From NCBI GenBank assembly GCA_964353405.1, contig CAYGWJ010000199.1:1-14119 (forward strand): 14,119 nucleotides of DNA, read 5' to 3'. Source of the stretch: JBGLNJ01 sp964353405. GTDB lineage: Bacteria; Chloroflexota; Anaerolineae; Fen-1058. The notes under the pieces are model-generated. The model was given only the letters and a program-made list of their open reading frames with translations, made no database searches and was not told the DNA's origin. Shown piece after piece: positions 1 to 8,140 of the stretch (the first letter of the stretch is position 1; each line of letters starts with the position of its first letter). A program made the translations under genes and the position numbers.

Positions 1-712
1 TGAGCGCCAGGTCAACGCCCAGCGACCGTGCAATGAGCACCTGGGTGAGGATGAGCGTGACCGTGAAGGGCAGTGAGACCAGCATCGTCTTGAGGATGTC
101 GCCCGGCGCGTAGCCGGTCATCGCCTGGTATAGCCGCTGGATGCGCGGCACGCTCATCACACGCTTGAGCAGGCCGATGCGGGCAATGATTACATCCCAC
201 CCACGCCGCTGAGTGAGCAGCAGCGCGCCGGCGACAATCCCGAACGACACGATGAACACGGCCTGCGCTATCGGCTTGGGTATATCTCTTCGGTCCACGA
301 GAATCGCTACCAGCGCCACGAGCGACGATCCCAGGATGCCCACCAGCCGGTCGGCGAACGTGGAACTGATCGCCGCTGGCGTGTTGCTTTCCTGACGTGC
401 GACCTCGTAAATCTTGACGACATCGCCGCCGATGCCGGTTGGCAAAAAGTGATTGAAAAACATCCCAATCAGGTACAACTCAACCAGCCGCCAGAAGGAC
501 ACGCGCTGGCCCAGCGCCCGGAGTAGCAGTTGCCAGCGGTAAGCGCGGATGGCAACGCCGACGAGGTACGAGAGCAGCGCCAGCCCGAACAGCATCAGGT
601 TGGCGTTTTTTAGCTCGTTCCACAACTCGGCCAGGCTGAGTTGTGAAAGCACCACCCCTAATAGCACCAGGCTCAACACAATCTTGAGGATAGTGGACCC
701 CTTTTTACTCAC
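1..712 (-). CDS. Flippase-like integral membrane protein, LPG_synthase_TM/UPF0104 family (3' part outside window)
   Basis: The frame is open from a GTG at 712 to the left edge and gives 237 residues; the rest lies outside the window. Hydrophobic segments are visible at about residues 10-27, 38-54, 78-92, 122-139, 150-166 and 211-228. The stretch FFNHFLPTGIGGDVVKIYEV (85-104) followed by a basic, polar segment and ADRLVG (120-125) is the hallmark of the lysylphosphatidylglycerol synthase transmembrane region family, in which many members are annotated as flippase-like. The GTG start is chosen because GGAG (complement of 721-724) lies 8 nt upstream and the frame is closed shortly before. It follows the glycosyltransferase stop at 741 by 28 nt and is probably co-transcribed. 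Inference: it may move a lipid or lipid-linked sugar used by the glycosyltransferases. No MprF-type synthetase domain can be assessed because the C-terminus is missing. Confidence 0.85.
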   Translation of the reverse strand, partial: MSKKGSTILKIVLSLVLLGVVLSQLSLAELWNELKNANLMLFGLALLSYLVGVAIRAYRWQLLLRALGQRVSFWRLVELYLIGMFFNHFLPTGIGGDVVKIYEVARQESNTPAAISSTFADRLVGILGSSLVALVAILVDRRDIPKPIAQAVFIVSFGIVAGALLLTQRRGWDVIIARIGLLKRVMSVPRIQRLYQAMTGYAPGDILKTMLVSLPFTVTLILTQVLIARSLGVDLAL

Positions 713-741
713 TCGCTGCGCTCCGGTAGACAAGTGTTCAT
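709..741 (-). other. Possible 10-codon relay ORF between two genes
   Basis: An ATG at 741-739 overlaps the upstream glycosyltransferase stop as TGATG. It opens a frame MNTCLPERSE whose TGA (711-709) overlaps the GTG start of the flippase-like gene as GTGA. The mini-frame could carry terminating ribosomes from one gene to the next (translational coupling). The overlaps are directly visible; the function is inference, and chance is a real alternative because the frame is so short. Confidence 0.25.
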
Positions 742-3155
742 CAACGTTTCACCACCACAGACGCCAGGAACAATTGATCGCCTTGCGGCGCGCCCTCGCG
801 AACGACTGGAAAGCGCTGCTGGTCTTCCAACGTATAGACACCCGTTTGCGCCTGGTATACGCCCGGCTGGGCGTCACGCGGAACGACCAGCACGTGCCGC
901 TGAAGGATCACATCGCCGGGTTGCCAGTTTTCTATCGGAACGCCCAATCCATCGCCGTTGGCGATCATCTGGCCATCGGCGGCGACCAGGTGCGCCATGA
1001 GTGAGATGAGGCGATCTACGCCGCTTTCGACACGCCAGTAGGTTGCGAGCGTCACCGCCTGGCCTGGCCTGGCTTCGGTTCGGTCGAGGGCAAAGCCCAG
1101 AAACGTCAACGGGCCAATGCTCGCCGGGCCCGGTCCGCCTTGGGGCGCTTCCGGCAGTGCGTCGAGCCGATAGATCGTGAAGGGTTGTCCTCCGCCTATC
1201 GCCTTTGCCTGAAAATCGCGCGATAGGCCCGCTGGCAGGACAACCGCTCCGTCGGTCCTGCCGATCACAAACCAGCCCGGCACACGCGCCGGATAGACCC
1301 AACTAGTCCGACAGTCAAAGCTGATCACGCGCAGATCGCCACGCCCAAATCCTCCGGCAAGGCCGTCGTCATCCAGCGGGGCAGCCGGTGCGGCGCACTG
1401 CGCGACCCATTCGCCGGCCGGGCGCTTGGGCACGTTGTAAACCAGGATGGCGTTGCCGATCCACGCGTCCGGCCTGCGTTCGCGGAACCATCCAAACACA
1501 TCGTGGTCAATCGGCGAGCCGATTTGAAGATTCTGCGCGCCGATATAATACTGGCCGGGCGCCGGGTCAAACTTGGCGACGGGCTGCGGGTTGGGCATGG
1601 GCGGCAATGGGTCATATGCAATGCCATACACCGCCGGGTTGGCATAGCCGGTCGCGCTCAAATTGATACGGCCCAGATGATTTTGAGCAAGGTACGAACG
1701 CAGTTCGATAAGCGATTGGCCCCAATCGAGATTGGAATCCACGAGATATTGATAGCCATTCTTGGGCCCGCCGATGAATTCGTTGAAATAGGTGAGATAG
1801 TTGGGAAAGATGGAGAGCGCACCGATGATGTACCACAGGAGTAAAACGAAAAACGTGAAACGTAATGCGTAATGCGTAATGCGTGATTTGCTTGAAATTT
1901 GAAAATTGAAATTTGAAAATTGACCGGCCAGCACGAACAGGCAGGGCAAGATGGGCAGCAGGTGACGATAGCCGATATTGACGGTGCTCAAAAGCGACAT
2001 GGCGACATAGATGCAGACGAATGCGACAAGCGGCCAAGCCTTCCAGACCTGCCCTAGCCTTGTGGCGAAATAGGCGACCATCAGCGGCAGCAGGATCAGC
2101 AGAGGAAGCGGCGTCTTGAGCAGAAACGCAACCGGGAAATAGTACCACCAGCCCTGGGTAGATACCTGGCCCATGAGAAAACTAGAGTGACCCACCTCCA
2201 GGTGCCTGCGCGCATTCAGTATGATTTGAAGATGGGTTGCGGCTGGGATCGGCATCGGCGCACCGGGCAGTCGGCGTATCTCAAAACCGTAAAAGGCCCA
2301 GATCACCAGGAAACCTATCGCATAGAGGATGACCGTCATCGCGATCAGGCCAAGCAATCGCTTCCAAGGACGAGAGCGGACTGGCAACCGTTCAAGGACA
2401 CGCACGCCCAAGTCATCGGAGCGGCGAGCTGTTATTCCCATTGCCAGGATGAGCAACGCCGAAACCGGCAGCAGCACCAGCATCGTGGTCTTGGTCAACA
2501 GCGCCGCTCCCAACGCGAGGCCCGCTGCAATCCATCTGCCGGGAGACGGTCGAAGCAGACATCTCCACAACGCATACAGTGCGATGCAACTAAACACCGC
2601 CGCGCCCAAATCGCTGGTGGCCAGCATACCGTTCGCGATGATGTTAGGGTCAAAGGCGCACAGGCCCAGCGCCAGCAGCCCGGCCGCCGGCCCAGCCCGA
2701 AACAGGTCGCGCGCCCAGCGGAAGACAAACGCTGCCAGCAGTAGTGTCACCCAGATCACCGGCGCGCGCGCTGCAAACATCAGCTTTTCGATCTGCGGCG
2801 ATTTCCACACGAGTTGCTTGGCGAACAGGGCAATATCCCGCTCAGTCCAGCCGCGCAGTATGGACACCTCGGGCATGTCTGGCAGGAGCAGCAACGGCGC
2901 GGCTGCCAGAACTTCCATCAGCGGCGGATGCTGCGCCGTCCGTATCTGCTCAAAGCGCAAATCGCCCGTTTTGATATAGACGTAGCCGCGCGCGATGTGC
3001 TGGCCCTCGTCAAACGTCACCGAGTTGCGGAGCGCGCCTCGGGTCAACTGGAAAAACAGCGCCAGCAAGAGTGCTATCGCCATTGCCCATTGCCAGGGCG
3101 AGAGGCGTGAAGCATGAGTTGAAGAACGCGGAATCGTTGCGGGAACTGTGGACAT
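741..3155 (-). CDS. PMT/GT39-type membrane glycosyltransferase, paralog A
   Basis: This is an 804-residue polytopic protein of the GT-C fold and the last of four tandem paralogs. An N-terminal helix (about 23-40) precedes the acidic loop motif FDEGQH (DE at 49-50) and QHPPL (75-79). Together these match the DE and HPPL motifs of protein O-mannosyltransferases and related polyprenyl-phosphate-sugar transferases. DPNIIAN and TSDLG (169-184), GWWYYFPVAFLLKTPLP (335-351), NIGYRHLLPILP (393-404) and LVDSNLDWGQ (471-480) are shared with the other three. The soluble C-terminal part has two cysteines (AQC and FDC) and a beta-rich domain from about residue 683. The ATG at 3155 is chosen over an in-frame GTG at 3164 because GGGTG lies upstream; neither site is strong. 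A 7-bp array encodes about residues 412-439. It has its own putative promoter (3179-3207). The transferred sugar and the acceptor are unknown. Confidence 0.85.
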   Translation of the reverse strand: MSTVPATIPRSSTHASRLSPWQWAMAIALLLALFFQLTRGALRNSVTFDEGQHIARGYVYIKTGDLRFEQIRTAQHPPLMEVLAAAPLLLLPDMPEVSILRGWTERDIALFAKQLVWKSPQIEKLMFAARAPVIWVTLLLAAFVFRWARDLFRAGPAAGLLALGLCAFDPNIIANGMLATSDLGAAVFSCIALYALWRCLLRPSPGRWIAAGLALGAALLTKTTMLVLLPVSALLILAMGITARRSDDLGVRVLERLPVRSRPWKRLLGLIAMTVILYAIGFLVIWAFYGFEIRRLPGAPMPIPAATHLQIILNARRHLEVGHSSFLMGQVSTQGWWYYFPVAFLLKTPLPLLILLPLMVAYFATRLGQVWKAWPLVAFVCIYVAMSLLSTVNIGYRHLLPILPCLFVLAGQFSNFNFQISSKSRITHYALRFTFFVLLLWYIIGALSIFPNYLTYFNEFIGGPKNGYQYLVDSNLDWGQSLIELRSYLAQNHLGRINLSATGYANPAVYGIAYDPLPPMPNPQPVAKFDPAPGQYYIGAQNLQIGSPIDHDVFGWFRERRPDAWIGNAILVYNVPKRPAGEWVAQCAAPAAPLDDDGLAGGFGRGDLRVISFDCRTSWVYPARVPGWFVIGRTDGAVVLPAGLSRDFQAKAIGGGQPFTIYRLDALPEAPQGGPGPASIGPLTFLGFALDRTEARPGQAVTLATYWRVESGVDRLISLMAHLVAADGQMIANGDGLGVPIENWQPGDVILQRHVLVVPRDAQPGVYQAQTGVYTLEDQQRFPVVREGAPQGDQLFLASVVVKR
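1840..1923. repeat. 84-bp in-frame heptanucleotide array (12 x 7 bp) in paralog A
   Basis: On the plus strand the bases fall into twelve consecutive 7-bp units in one register. The first seven follow CGTRAWR (three exact CGTAATG copies at 1861-1881). The last five follow AAWTTGA (AATTTGA and AAATTGA alternating at 1896-1923). On the coding strand it translates to a polar stretch rich in N, Q, S and T, followed by HYALRFTFF at the start of a transmembrane segment. It is more AT-rich than the surrounding gene. Because 84 is divisible by both 7 and 3, the array keeps the reading frame. Confidence 0.9.
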
Positions 3156-3178
3156 GGTTAACACCCAACTGGGCCGGA

Positions 3179-3207
3179 AGTATACCCCGGCCCCTCGTTT
3201 ACGGCAA
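3179..3207 (-). promoter_or_regulatory. Putative sigma70 promoter for paralog A and the flippase-like gene
   Basis: On the minus strand, TTGCCG (3207-3202) and TATACT (3184-3179) are separated by exactly 17 bp. Transcription would start near 3172, about 17 nt before the ATG at 3155. It sits in the only sizeable gap between the glycosyltransferase genes. Confidence 0.55.
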
Positions 3208-3230
3208 TGACTCGACTGTCCGCTAGGGGT

Positions 3231-3250
3231 GGCGCGTATGGAAACGCGCC
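3231..3250. other. Perfect 7-bp hairpin between paralogs B and A
   Basis: GGCGCGT (3231-3237) and ACGCGCC (3244-3250) are perfect inverted repeats around the 6-nt loop ATGGAA. The sequence lies 14 nt after the paralog B stop and upstream of the paralog A promoter. No T-run follows on the minus strand, so it is not a standard intrinsic terminator. It could pause transcription or protect an mRNA end, or be one copy of a dispersed GC-rich hairpin repeat. Confidence 0.6.
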
Positions 3251-3263
3251 CTACGATCTGTGC

Positions 3264-5687
3264 TCACGGCTGCACTTGCAGCGCCATCAGCAGCGCGCGG
3301 TCGCCTGTGGCGTGCGCGTCCCTCACAGGCCAACGTTGGCCGTCATCAATCCAGTAGATACCAGTCTGTATCGGGTATGATCCTGGCGGCGCGTCGTTTG
3401 GCAGAGTCAGTGTGTGGCGCTGAATGAACACGTCGCCTGGCTGCCAGCTTTCGATGGGCACGCCCAGCCCATCGCCGACGGCGAGTGCGCTGCCATCGGG
3501 GGCCAGCACGTGCGCCATGATCGAAAGCAAGCGGTCCGGCACGCTGTCCACGCGCCAAACCGTTTCGAGAAAAGCTGTCTCGCCTGGCTTGAGTGTAGAA
3601 CGATCCAGTGTGTATCCCAACAGAGTGAGGCCGCCGTCGAAGGTGATCGGCAGGTCCATTGCCGCTGCATGGGCGGCTTGAGCCGGTGACGTGGCTGAGG
3701 GGGCGATGTGCGCACGACTGCCTGTAGGATAAGCCACGTGCCCGTCGTCTTCGTAAATGCGAAACGGCGGAGCGAACCCGGTGCGTTTCTGTTCGTAACT
3801 CAAGCGCGCAAGGCTGAGCCAGCGTGTGTTCCACATCGGCGCGTCGCGCGCAAGCACCACCCAACCTGGGGATGTTTCACCGGTCGGATATAACCAGCTC
3901 GTCGCACAATCGAAATAGGCGGCCCGCAAATCGCTCCGTCCAAAGCCTTCAGTCATCTGTTGCGACTCTAGCGGTGCAGCGGGCGTCGTGCACTGCGCAA
4001 CCCATGTGCGCGTCGCACTCGGTTTGACGCGATACAGGAACATGACGTGACCAATTTTGGCATCGGGTTCACGCCGGCGAAACCAGTCGAACATTTCCGG
4101 GTCGGCCAGTGGGATGCCGTCGAGCGTTGTGGTGCTGATGACATAGTCGCCCGCCGACGGGTTGAACCGTGATGGAAATACTGCTGGCGTGTTGCCTTGC
4201 ATGGGCGTCAGCGGCTGGTAGCGCACGCCGTACCACGCCGGGTCAATGAATGTGAACATGGACAGCTTGACTTGCTCGATGCCATTGGCTCGCTGATACG
4301 CGGCGAGTTCTTTGAGTGCCTGCCCCCAATCGGTGTTCGAGTCAGCCAAATAACGCCAGCCGTTGTCCGTGCCGCCTGCCAATTCGTTGAAATAAGCCTG
4401 GTAGTGAGGAAAGATTAACGCGGCGCTGATGGCATACCAGGCGAGTAAAGCGTAAAACGTGAAACGTAATGTGTGACTCAAAGATGTGGCCCGACTTGCG
4501 ATCTGCGACCGGCAACTTGTGACTTGGACAGCGATAAAGACAAAGATGAACGGCAGAATCGGCAACAGGTGCCGGTAGCCAATGTCAATCGTGCTAAGCA
4601 TGGCGTTGACGAAATAGGCGAGCGGGATGAGCAGCAGCCAGGCCATGTCAATCCATGCACGTTGACGGCGGCGCAGCCAGGTCACGGTAGCGACGATCAG
4701 CAACGCGAGTGAAGGGACCGGTGTCTTGACGGCAAAGGCGAATGGAAAGTACCACCACCAGCCGAATTGACTCACTTGTCCGGCCAGAAACGAAGATTGG
4801 CCATCGGCCACGTGGCGGTTGAACGCTTGCAGGATGAGCCAGTCGGTCGTCGCAGGAATGGGCAAGCTTGTGCCCGGGAGTGGTTTGAGTTCAAAGCGAT
4901 AGGCCGCCCACATCACGCCAAAGGCCAATGCATAGATCAAAAGCAGGCGAGCGAGCCAGCGCAATGCTTGTAGTTTGAGCAGATTCCACTTGCCCCAGTA
5001 ATCGCGCAGTAAGGTCAGTCCCACGAGCAGCGCGAGCATGGGCGCAAAGAACAAGCCCGAGACTTTGGCCGCGATGGACATGCCGAGGGTCAGTCCGACG
5101 AGCGCGACACGTGTGAAGGTGGAACGCCTGGTTGCACGCCAGGCGAGGAAAGTTGCCAATATGCCAAAAGCCAACGCACCCATATCGGTGGTGTTGAACT
5201 GGGAACTGGAAATGATGCCCGGATCGAAAGTGAACAGGAACAATGCCAGCAGGCCCGCTCGCGGCCCGCACAGATCGCTGGCCCAACGATAGACGACCGC
5301 GCCGAGCAAAAGGGCAAGCAGCATGATCGGCACGCGCGTCGCCAGCTCGACCGATTCGACGGGACCGAGCCGTGGGATCAATTGCGCGCTAAACTTCCAC
5401 AAGTTATCTTGGTCCCAGCCCGGCACTTGACGGGGGTCGGGACGATCAGGCCGGAGCAAGAGCGGCCAGGCAGCCCACGCGTTGACGAGCGGCGGATGAA
5501 TGTGCAGGGGAAGCAGGTGATAATCACCTGTTGCCAGAACCGTATAGCCCATCGCAATGTGCATCGGCTCGTCGGTGGTGAGCGAGAGGCGCGTCGAGCC
5601 GAACACGGCCTGGCCGAATAGCGCCAGCAGCAGTGCGACGGCCAGGAACAACGGATGGGGAAAGGGGCGGCTTTTAATGCGATTCAT
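3264..5687 (-). CDS. PMT/GT39-type membrane glycosyltransferase, paralog B
   Basis: This 807-residue membrane protein belongs to the same family as its neighbours. It has an N-terminal helix (about 13-30), the acidic motif TTDEPMH (DE at 39-40), HIHPPL (62-67), a DPGIISS...TTDMG segment, GWWWYFPFAFAVKTPVP, DIGYRHLLPILP and LADSNTDWGQ. The soluble C-terminal part carries the conserved AQC and FDC cysteines, and the beta-rich terminal domain starts near residue 687 (LTLLGYTLDR). It differs from A, C and D by DEP in place of DEG after the acidic pair. The ATG at 5687 overlaps the paralog C stop as ATGA and has GGAAG 6 nt upstream. A longer frame reaches 5870 but lies wholly inside paralog C and is rejected. 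An 84-bp heptamer array (4444-4527) lies between two helices. Confidence 0.85.
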   Translation of the reverse strand: MNRIKSRPFPHPLFLAVALLLALFGQAVFGSTRLSLTTDEPMHIAMGYTVLATGDYHLLPLHIHPPLVNAWAAWPLLLRPDRPDPRQVPGWDQDNLWKFSAQLIPRLGPVESVELATRVPIMLLALLLGAVVYRWASDLCGPRAGLLALFLFTFDPGIISSSQFNTTDMGALAFGILATFLAWRATRRSTFTRVALVGLTLGMSIAAKVSGLFFAPMLALLVGLTLLRDYWGKWNLLKLQALRWLARLLLIYALAFGVMWAAYRFELKPLPGTSLPIPATTDWLILQAFNRHVADGQSSFLAGQVSQFGWWWYFPFAFAVKTPVPSLALLIVATVTWLRRRQRAWIDMAWLLLIPLAYFVNAMLSTIDIGYRHLLPILPFIFVFIAVQVTSCRSQIASRATSLSHTLRFTFYALLAWYAISAALIFPHYQAYFNELAGGTDNGWRYLADSNTDWGQALKELAAYQRANGIEQVKLSMFTFIDPAWYGVRYQPLTPMQGNTPAVFPSRFNPSAGDYVISTTTLDGIPLADPEMFDWFRRREPDAKIGHVMFLYRVKPSATRTWVAQCTTPAAPLESQQMTEGFGRSDLRAAYFDCATSWLYPTGETSPGWVVLARDAPMWNTRWLSLARLSYEQKRTGFAPPFRIYEDDGHVAYPTGSRAHIAPSATSPAQAAHAAAMDLPITFDGGLTLLGYTLDRSTLKPGETAFLETVWRVDSVPDRLLSIMAHVLAPDGSALAVGDGLGVPIESWQPGDVFIQRHTLTLPNDAPPGSYPIQTGIYWIDDGQRWPVRDAHATGDRALLMALQVQP
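4444..4527. repeat. 84-bp in-frame heptanucleotide array in paralog B
   Basis: Twelve 7-bp units are in register on the plus strand. The first four follow CGTRAAR (CGTAAAA, CGTGAAA, CGTAATG). Three middle units are degenerate. The last five follow GAYYTGC/GACTTGG. Length and start phase are identical to the arrays in paralogs A and C at the homologous codons. It encodes a stretch beginning near QVTSCRSQIASRA and ending HTLRFTFYA. Confidence 0.8.
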
Positions 5688-8140
5688 GGTCTGACTTCCA
5701 GTGGTGTCAGTCGCAGCGAGTCTCCGGCGGAAACGCCGTTGACGGTCACGGGCAATCGCCGAATGTTGTCCAGAGTGTAAAGGCCGGTCTGCGCCCAGAG
5801 CGTACCGGGCGGAGTGATTGCCGGAATCTGGAACTGGTGGCGTTGAATGAATACATCGCCCCCTTGCCACTGATCGGCCGTAAAGCCCAACCCGTCGGCA
5901 ACCGCAATAGCCCGGCCATCGTCGGTCACAAGGTGCGCCATGACCGAGAGCATTGCCGGCGGCTGACCTGTGACGCGCCAGAAGGTCAATAACTCGACGG
6001 ACTGGCCCGGTCGGATGGTCGAGCGGTCAAGCCGAAAGCCTAACAATTCGGCGGTTTGCCCAAACGAGCCGGACAGCGGCGACAGGCCCTGCACCGCCGC
6101 GGCTGATTCGCCCGATGTCAAAAAGATCGAATAAGGCGGCGATTCGAAAGATTGTCTCTGCTCGTAAGTGAGGTTGGCCCGGCTCAGCCATCGAGCGGGG
6201 AACGCGCTCATGTCATGCGCCAGCGCATAGGGCATCAAGATCCAGCCGCGAGAGCTGTTGCCGGGCAGCACCCAGGTTTGTGCGCAGTCGAAATAGACCT
6301 GTCGCAAGTCGTCGCGCCCCAAGCCAGCCGAGAGGTCGGTCGGCCCAAGCGGCGGCGCGGGCGAGGCGCACGTCGCTGCCCAGCCTGGCTTGGGCTCGAC
6401 CGGTCGAATGTCATACACGAACAACGCATAACCGATACGTGCCGTCGGCTCCCGATGACGGAAATAGTCGTAGGTGTTGAGATCGGCCAGCGGGACGCCT
6501 TGCAGTGACGATGCACTGAGAACATACACGCCCGGCGCAGGATTGAAGCGCGAAGGCAAGACAGGCGGCGCGCCGGTCATGGGCGCGATCGGTTCGTAAT
6601 CAATGCCGTACGTCGCGGGATCGTTGGAAGAGAACTGGGCAAATTTGATCCGTGTGATGCCGTGCACATCCAGGTATGCCTTGAGTTCCTTCCAGCCCTG
6701 ACCCCAGTCGAGGTTGGAATCCACCAACCACTTGTATCCATTGTCCGGCCCGCCCGCCAATTCGTTAAAGTAGGCGAGATAATGAGGAAAGAGGGACACA
6801 GTGCCGATGATGTTCCAAACAAGCAAAGCGTAAACCGTGAAACGTAAAACGTGAAACGCAATGCGTGAGGAGAGTCGCACGGTTTGCGTGCGAGTTGTGA
6901 TTTGATAGGCGACGAAGACAAAGATAAACGGCAAAATGGGCAACAGGTGACGGTAGCCAATGTTGAAGGGTTGGGCCATCGCACTGGCAAAATAAACGAG
7001 CGGAAAAGCTGCCAGCGCAAGTATGTTCCAGCCGAGATTGTTTTCTGCATTGACGTTTCTGCGCGCCATGAGAATGATTGATACTGCGAGCAGGATCAGC
7101 GTGGGCATGGGCGTCTTGACCGCAAAGGCGATGGGAAAGTAATACCACCAGCCGTGATCGGAATATTGGCCCATCAGGAATGTTGCGCGTCCGGCGGTGA
7201 TGTCGTGACGCACTCGTTCGAGCGGGATGAGGTGGCTGGCGGCAGGAATGGGAAAACTCTCACCGGGCGGCGTCCGGATCTCAAAGCCATACATGCCCCA
7301 TAGGGTTAGCCCGGCCAGCACAAATATCACGAACATCAACAGCCCGAATCGCACGAGCATTTGATCCCGCGTGGCGGTATGTACCCAGCGTTGTATCCGC
7401 AGGCCGGACAACAAGGCGGGATCATTCGCGGTGATGGCACGCAGGGCTGCCAGCACGACAAACACGGGCAAAAGCGTCAGAGCCGAGATCTTGGCTGCCT
7501 GCGCCAGCCCAAGTGTCACGCCGGCCAATGCCACGTTGACGCGCGTGGGACGCCGCAGCGCGCGCCAAAAGGTATACGAAGCAAACGTGATGAACGCGGC
7601 CGTGCCCAGGTCTATCGCGGCTATTGAAGAGTGCGCGACCACGTTCGGGTCAAATGTGTACAAGGCAAGCGCCACCAGCCCGGCCCACGGCCCGGCCACG
7701 TCAGAAGCCCAGCGAAAGACAACCGCGCCTAGCACGAGTGCCAGCAGCATGATCGGTACGCGCGCCATAAAGACCACACGGTCAAACGGGCGATAGGGCT
7801 GAAGCCACTGCTTCATCACACGCACCAGGTGAAGGGTATCCGACGTTGCGCTGCCTGATTCCCACGCGGGCAATGTCCGAGGATCGGCCAGGTCGCTCAC
7901 AGACAAGAGCGGTAGTGCAGCCAGCACTTTGACGAGTGGTGGATGCTCTTCGATCAGGGCATAGTCTCCGGTGCGGAGGATCGAGTAGCCGCTCGTAATA
8001 TGCAGCCCTTCGTCAATCGTGAGCGAAGTGCGAGTCGCTGTGAACGCAGCCTGGGCAAAGAGGGCCAATAGCAAAACAAGCGCAGCCCATTGGACAAGTC
8101 GTGGAATGTTGCCGCAAGCCGTGGAGCGTGAAGCGTTCAT
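5684..8140 (-). CDS. PMT/GT39-type membrane glycosyltransferase, paralog C
   Basis: This 818-residue GT-C type protein has an N-terminal helix (about 17-34), the acidic motif TIDEGLH (DE at 43-44), EEHPPL (64-69), DPNVVAHSSIAAIDLG, GWWYYFPIAFAVKTPMP, NIGYRHLLPILP and LVDSNLDWGQ. Two cysteines (ATC and FDC) and a beta-rich C-terminal domain from about residue 697 match the paralogs. In this domain it has DGLGFTADQW where A, B and D have DGLGVP. ID replaces TD or SD in the segment after DPN. The ATG at 8140 overlaps the paralog D stop as ATGA, with GAGG 7 nt upstream. A longer frame reaching 8323 overlaps paralog D for 61 codons and is rejected. A heptamer array lies at 6822-6905. Substrate unknown. 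Confidence 0.85.
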   Translation of the reverse strand: MNASRSTACGNIPRLVQWAALVLLLALFAQAAFTATRTSLTIDEGLHITSGYSILRTGDYALIEEHPPLVKVLAALPLLSVSDLADPRTLPAWESGSATSDTLHLVRVMKQWLQPYRPFDRVVFMARVPIMLLALVLGAVVFRWASDVAGPWAGLVALALYTFDPNVVAHSSIAAIDLGTAAFITFASYTFWRALRRPTRVNVALAGVTLGLAQAAKISALTLLPVFVVLAALRAITANDPALLSGLRIQRWVHTATRDQMLVRFGLLMFVIFVLAGLTLWGMYGFEIRTPPGESFPIPAASHLIPLERVRHDITAGRATFLMGQYSDHGWWYYFPIAFAVKTPMPTLILLAVSIILMARRNVNAENNLGWNILALAAFPLVYFASAMAQPFNIGYRHLLPILPFIFVFVAYQITTRTQTVRLSSRIAFHVLRFTVYALLVWNIIGTVSLFPHYLAYFNELAGGPDNGYKWLVDSNLDWGQGWKELKAYLDVHGITRIKFAQFSSNDPATYGIDYEPIAPMTGAPPVLPSRFNPAPGVYVLSASSLQGVPLADLNTYDYFRHREPTARIGYALFVYDIRPVEPKPGWAATCASPAPPLGPTDLSAGLGRDDLRQVYFDCAQTWVLPGNSSRGWILMPYALAHDMSAFPARWLSRANLTYEQRQSFESPPYSIFLTSGESAAAVQGLSPLSGSFGQTAELLGFRLDRSTIRPGQSVELLTFWRVTGQPPAMLSVMAHLVTDDGRAIAVADGLGFTADQWQGGDVFIQRHQFQIPAITPPGTLWAQTGLYTLDNIRRLPVTVNGVSAGDSLRLTPLEVRP
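6822..6905. repeat. 84-bp in-frame heptanucleotide array in paralog C
   Basis: Twelve 7-bp units are in register on the plus strand: AGCAAAG, then five close to CGTRAAR (CGTAAAC, CGTGAAA, CGTAAAA, CGTGAAA, CGCAATG), CGTGAGG, and five more degenerate units ending in GAGTTGT and GATTTGA. It encodes a polar loop (around TTRTQTVRLSSR) and then HVLRFTVYA. The site is homologous to the arrays in paralogs A and B. Confidence 0.85.

Noticed and set aside
1840..1923. CRISPR-like array
   Set aside because: The periodic segments are contiguous 7-bp units with no spacers, and they lie inside a coding frame.
1612..2148. 178-codon minus-strand frame inside paralog A
   Set aside because: It is a shadow frame of the glycosyltransferase. 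It is kept open partly by the heptamer array, whose 7-bp period shows similar residues in all three frames.
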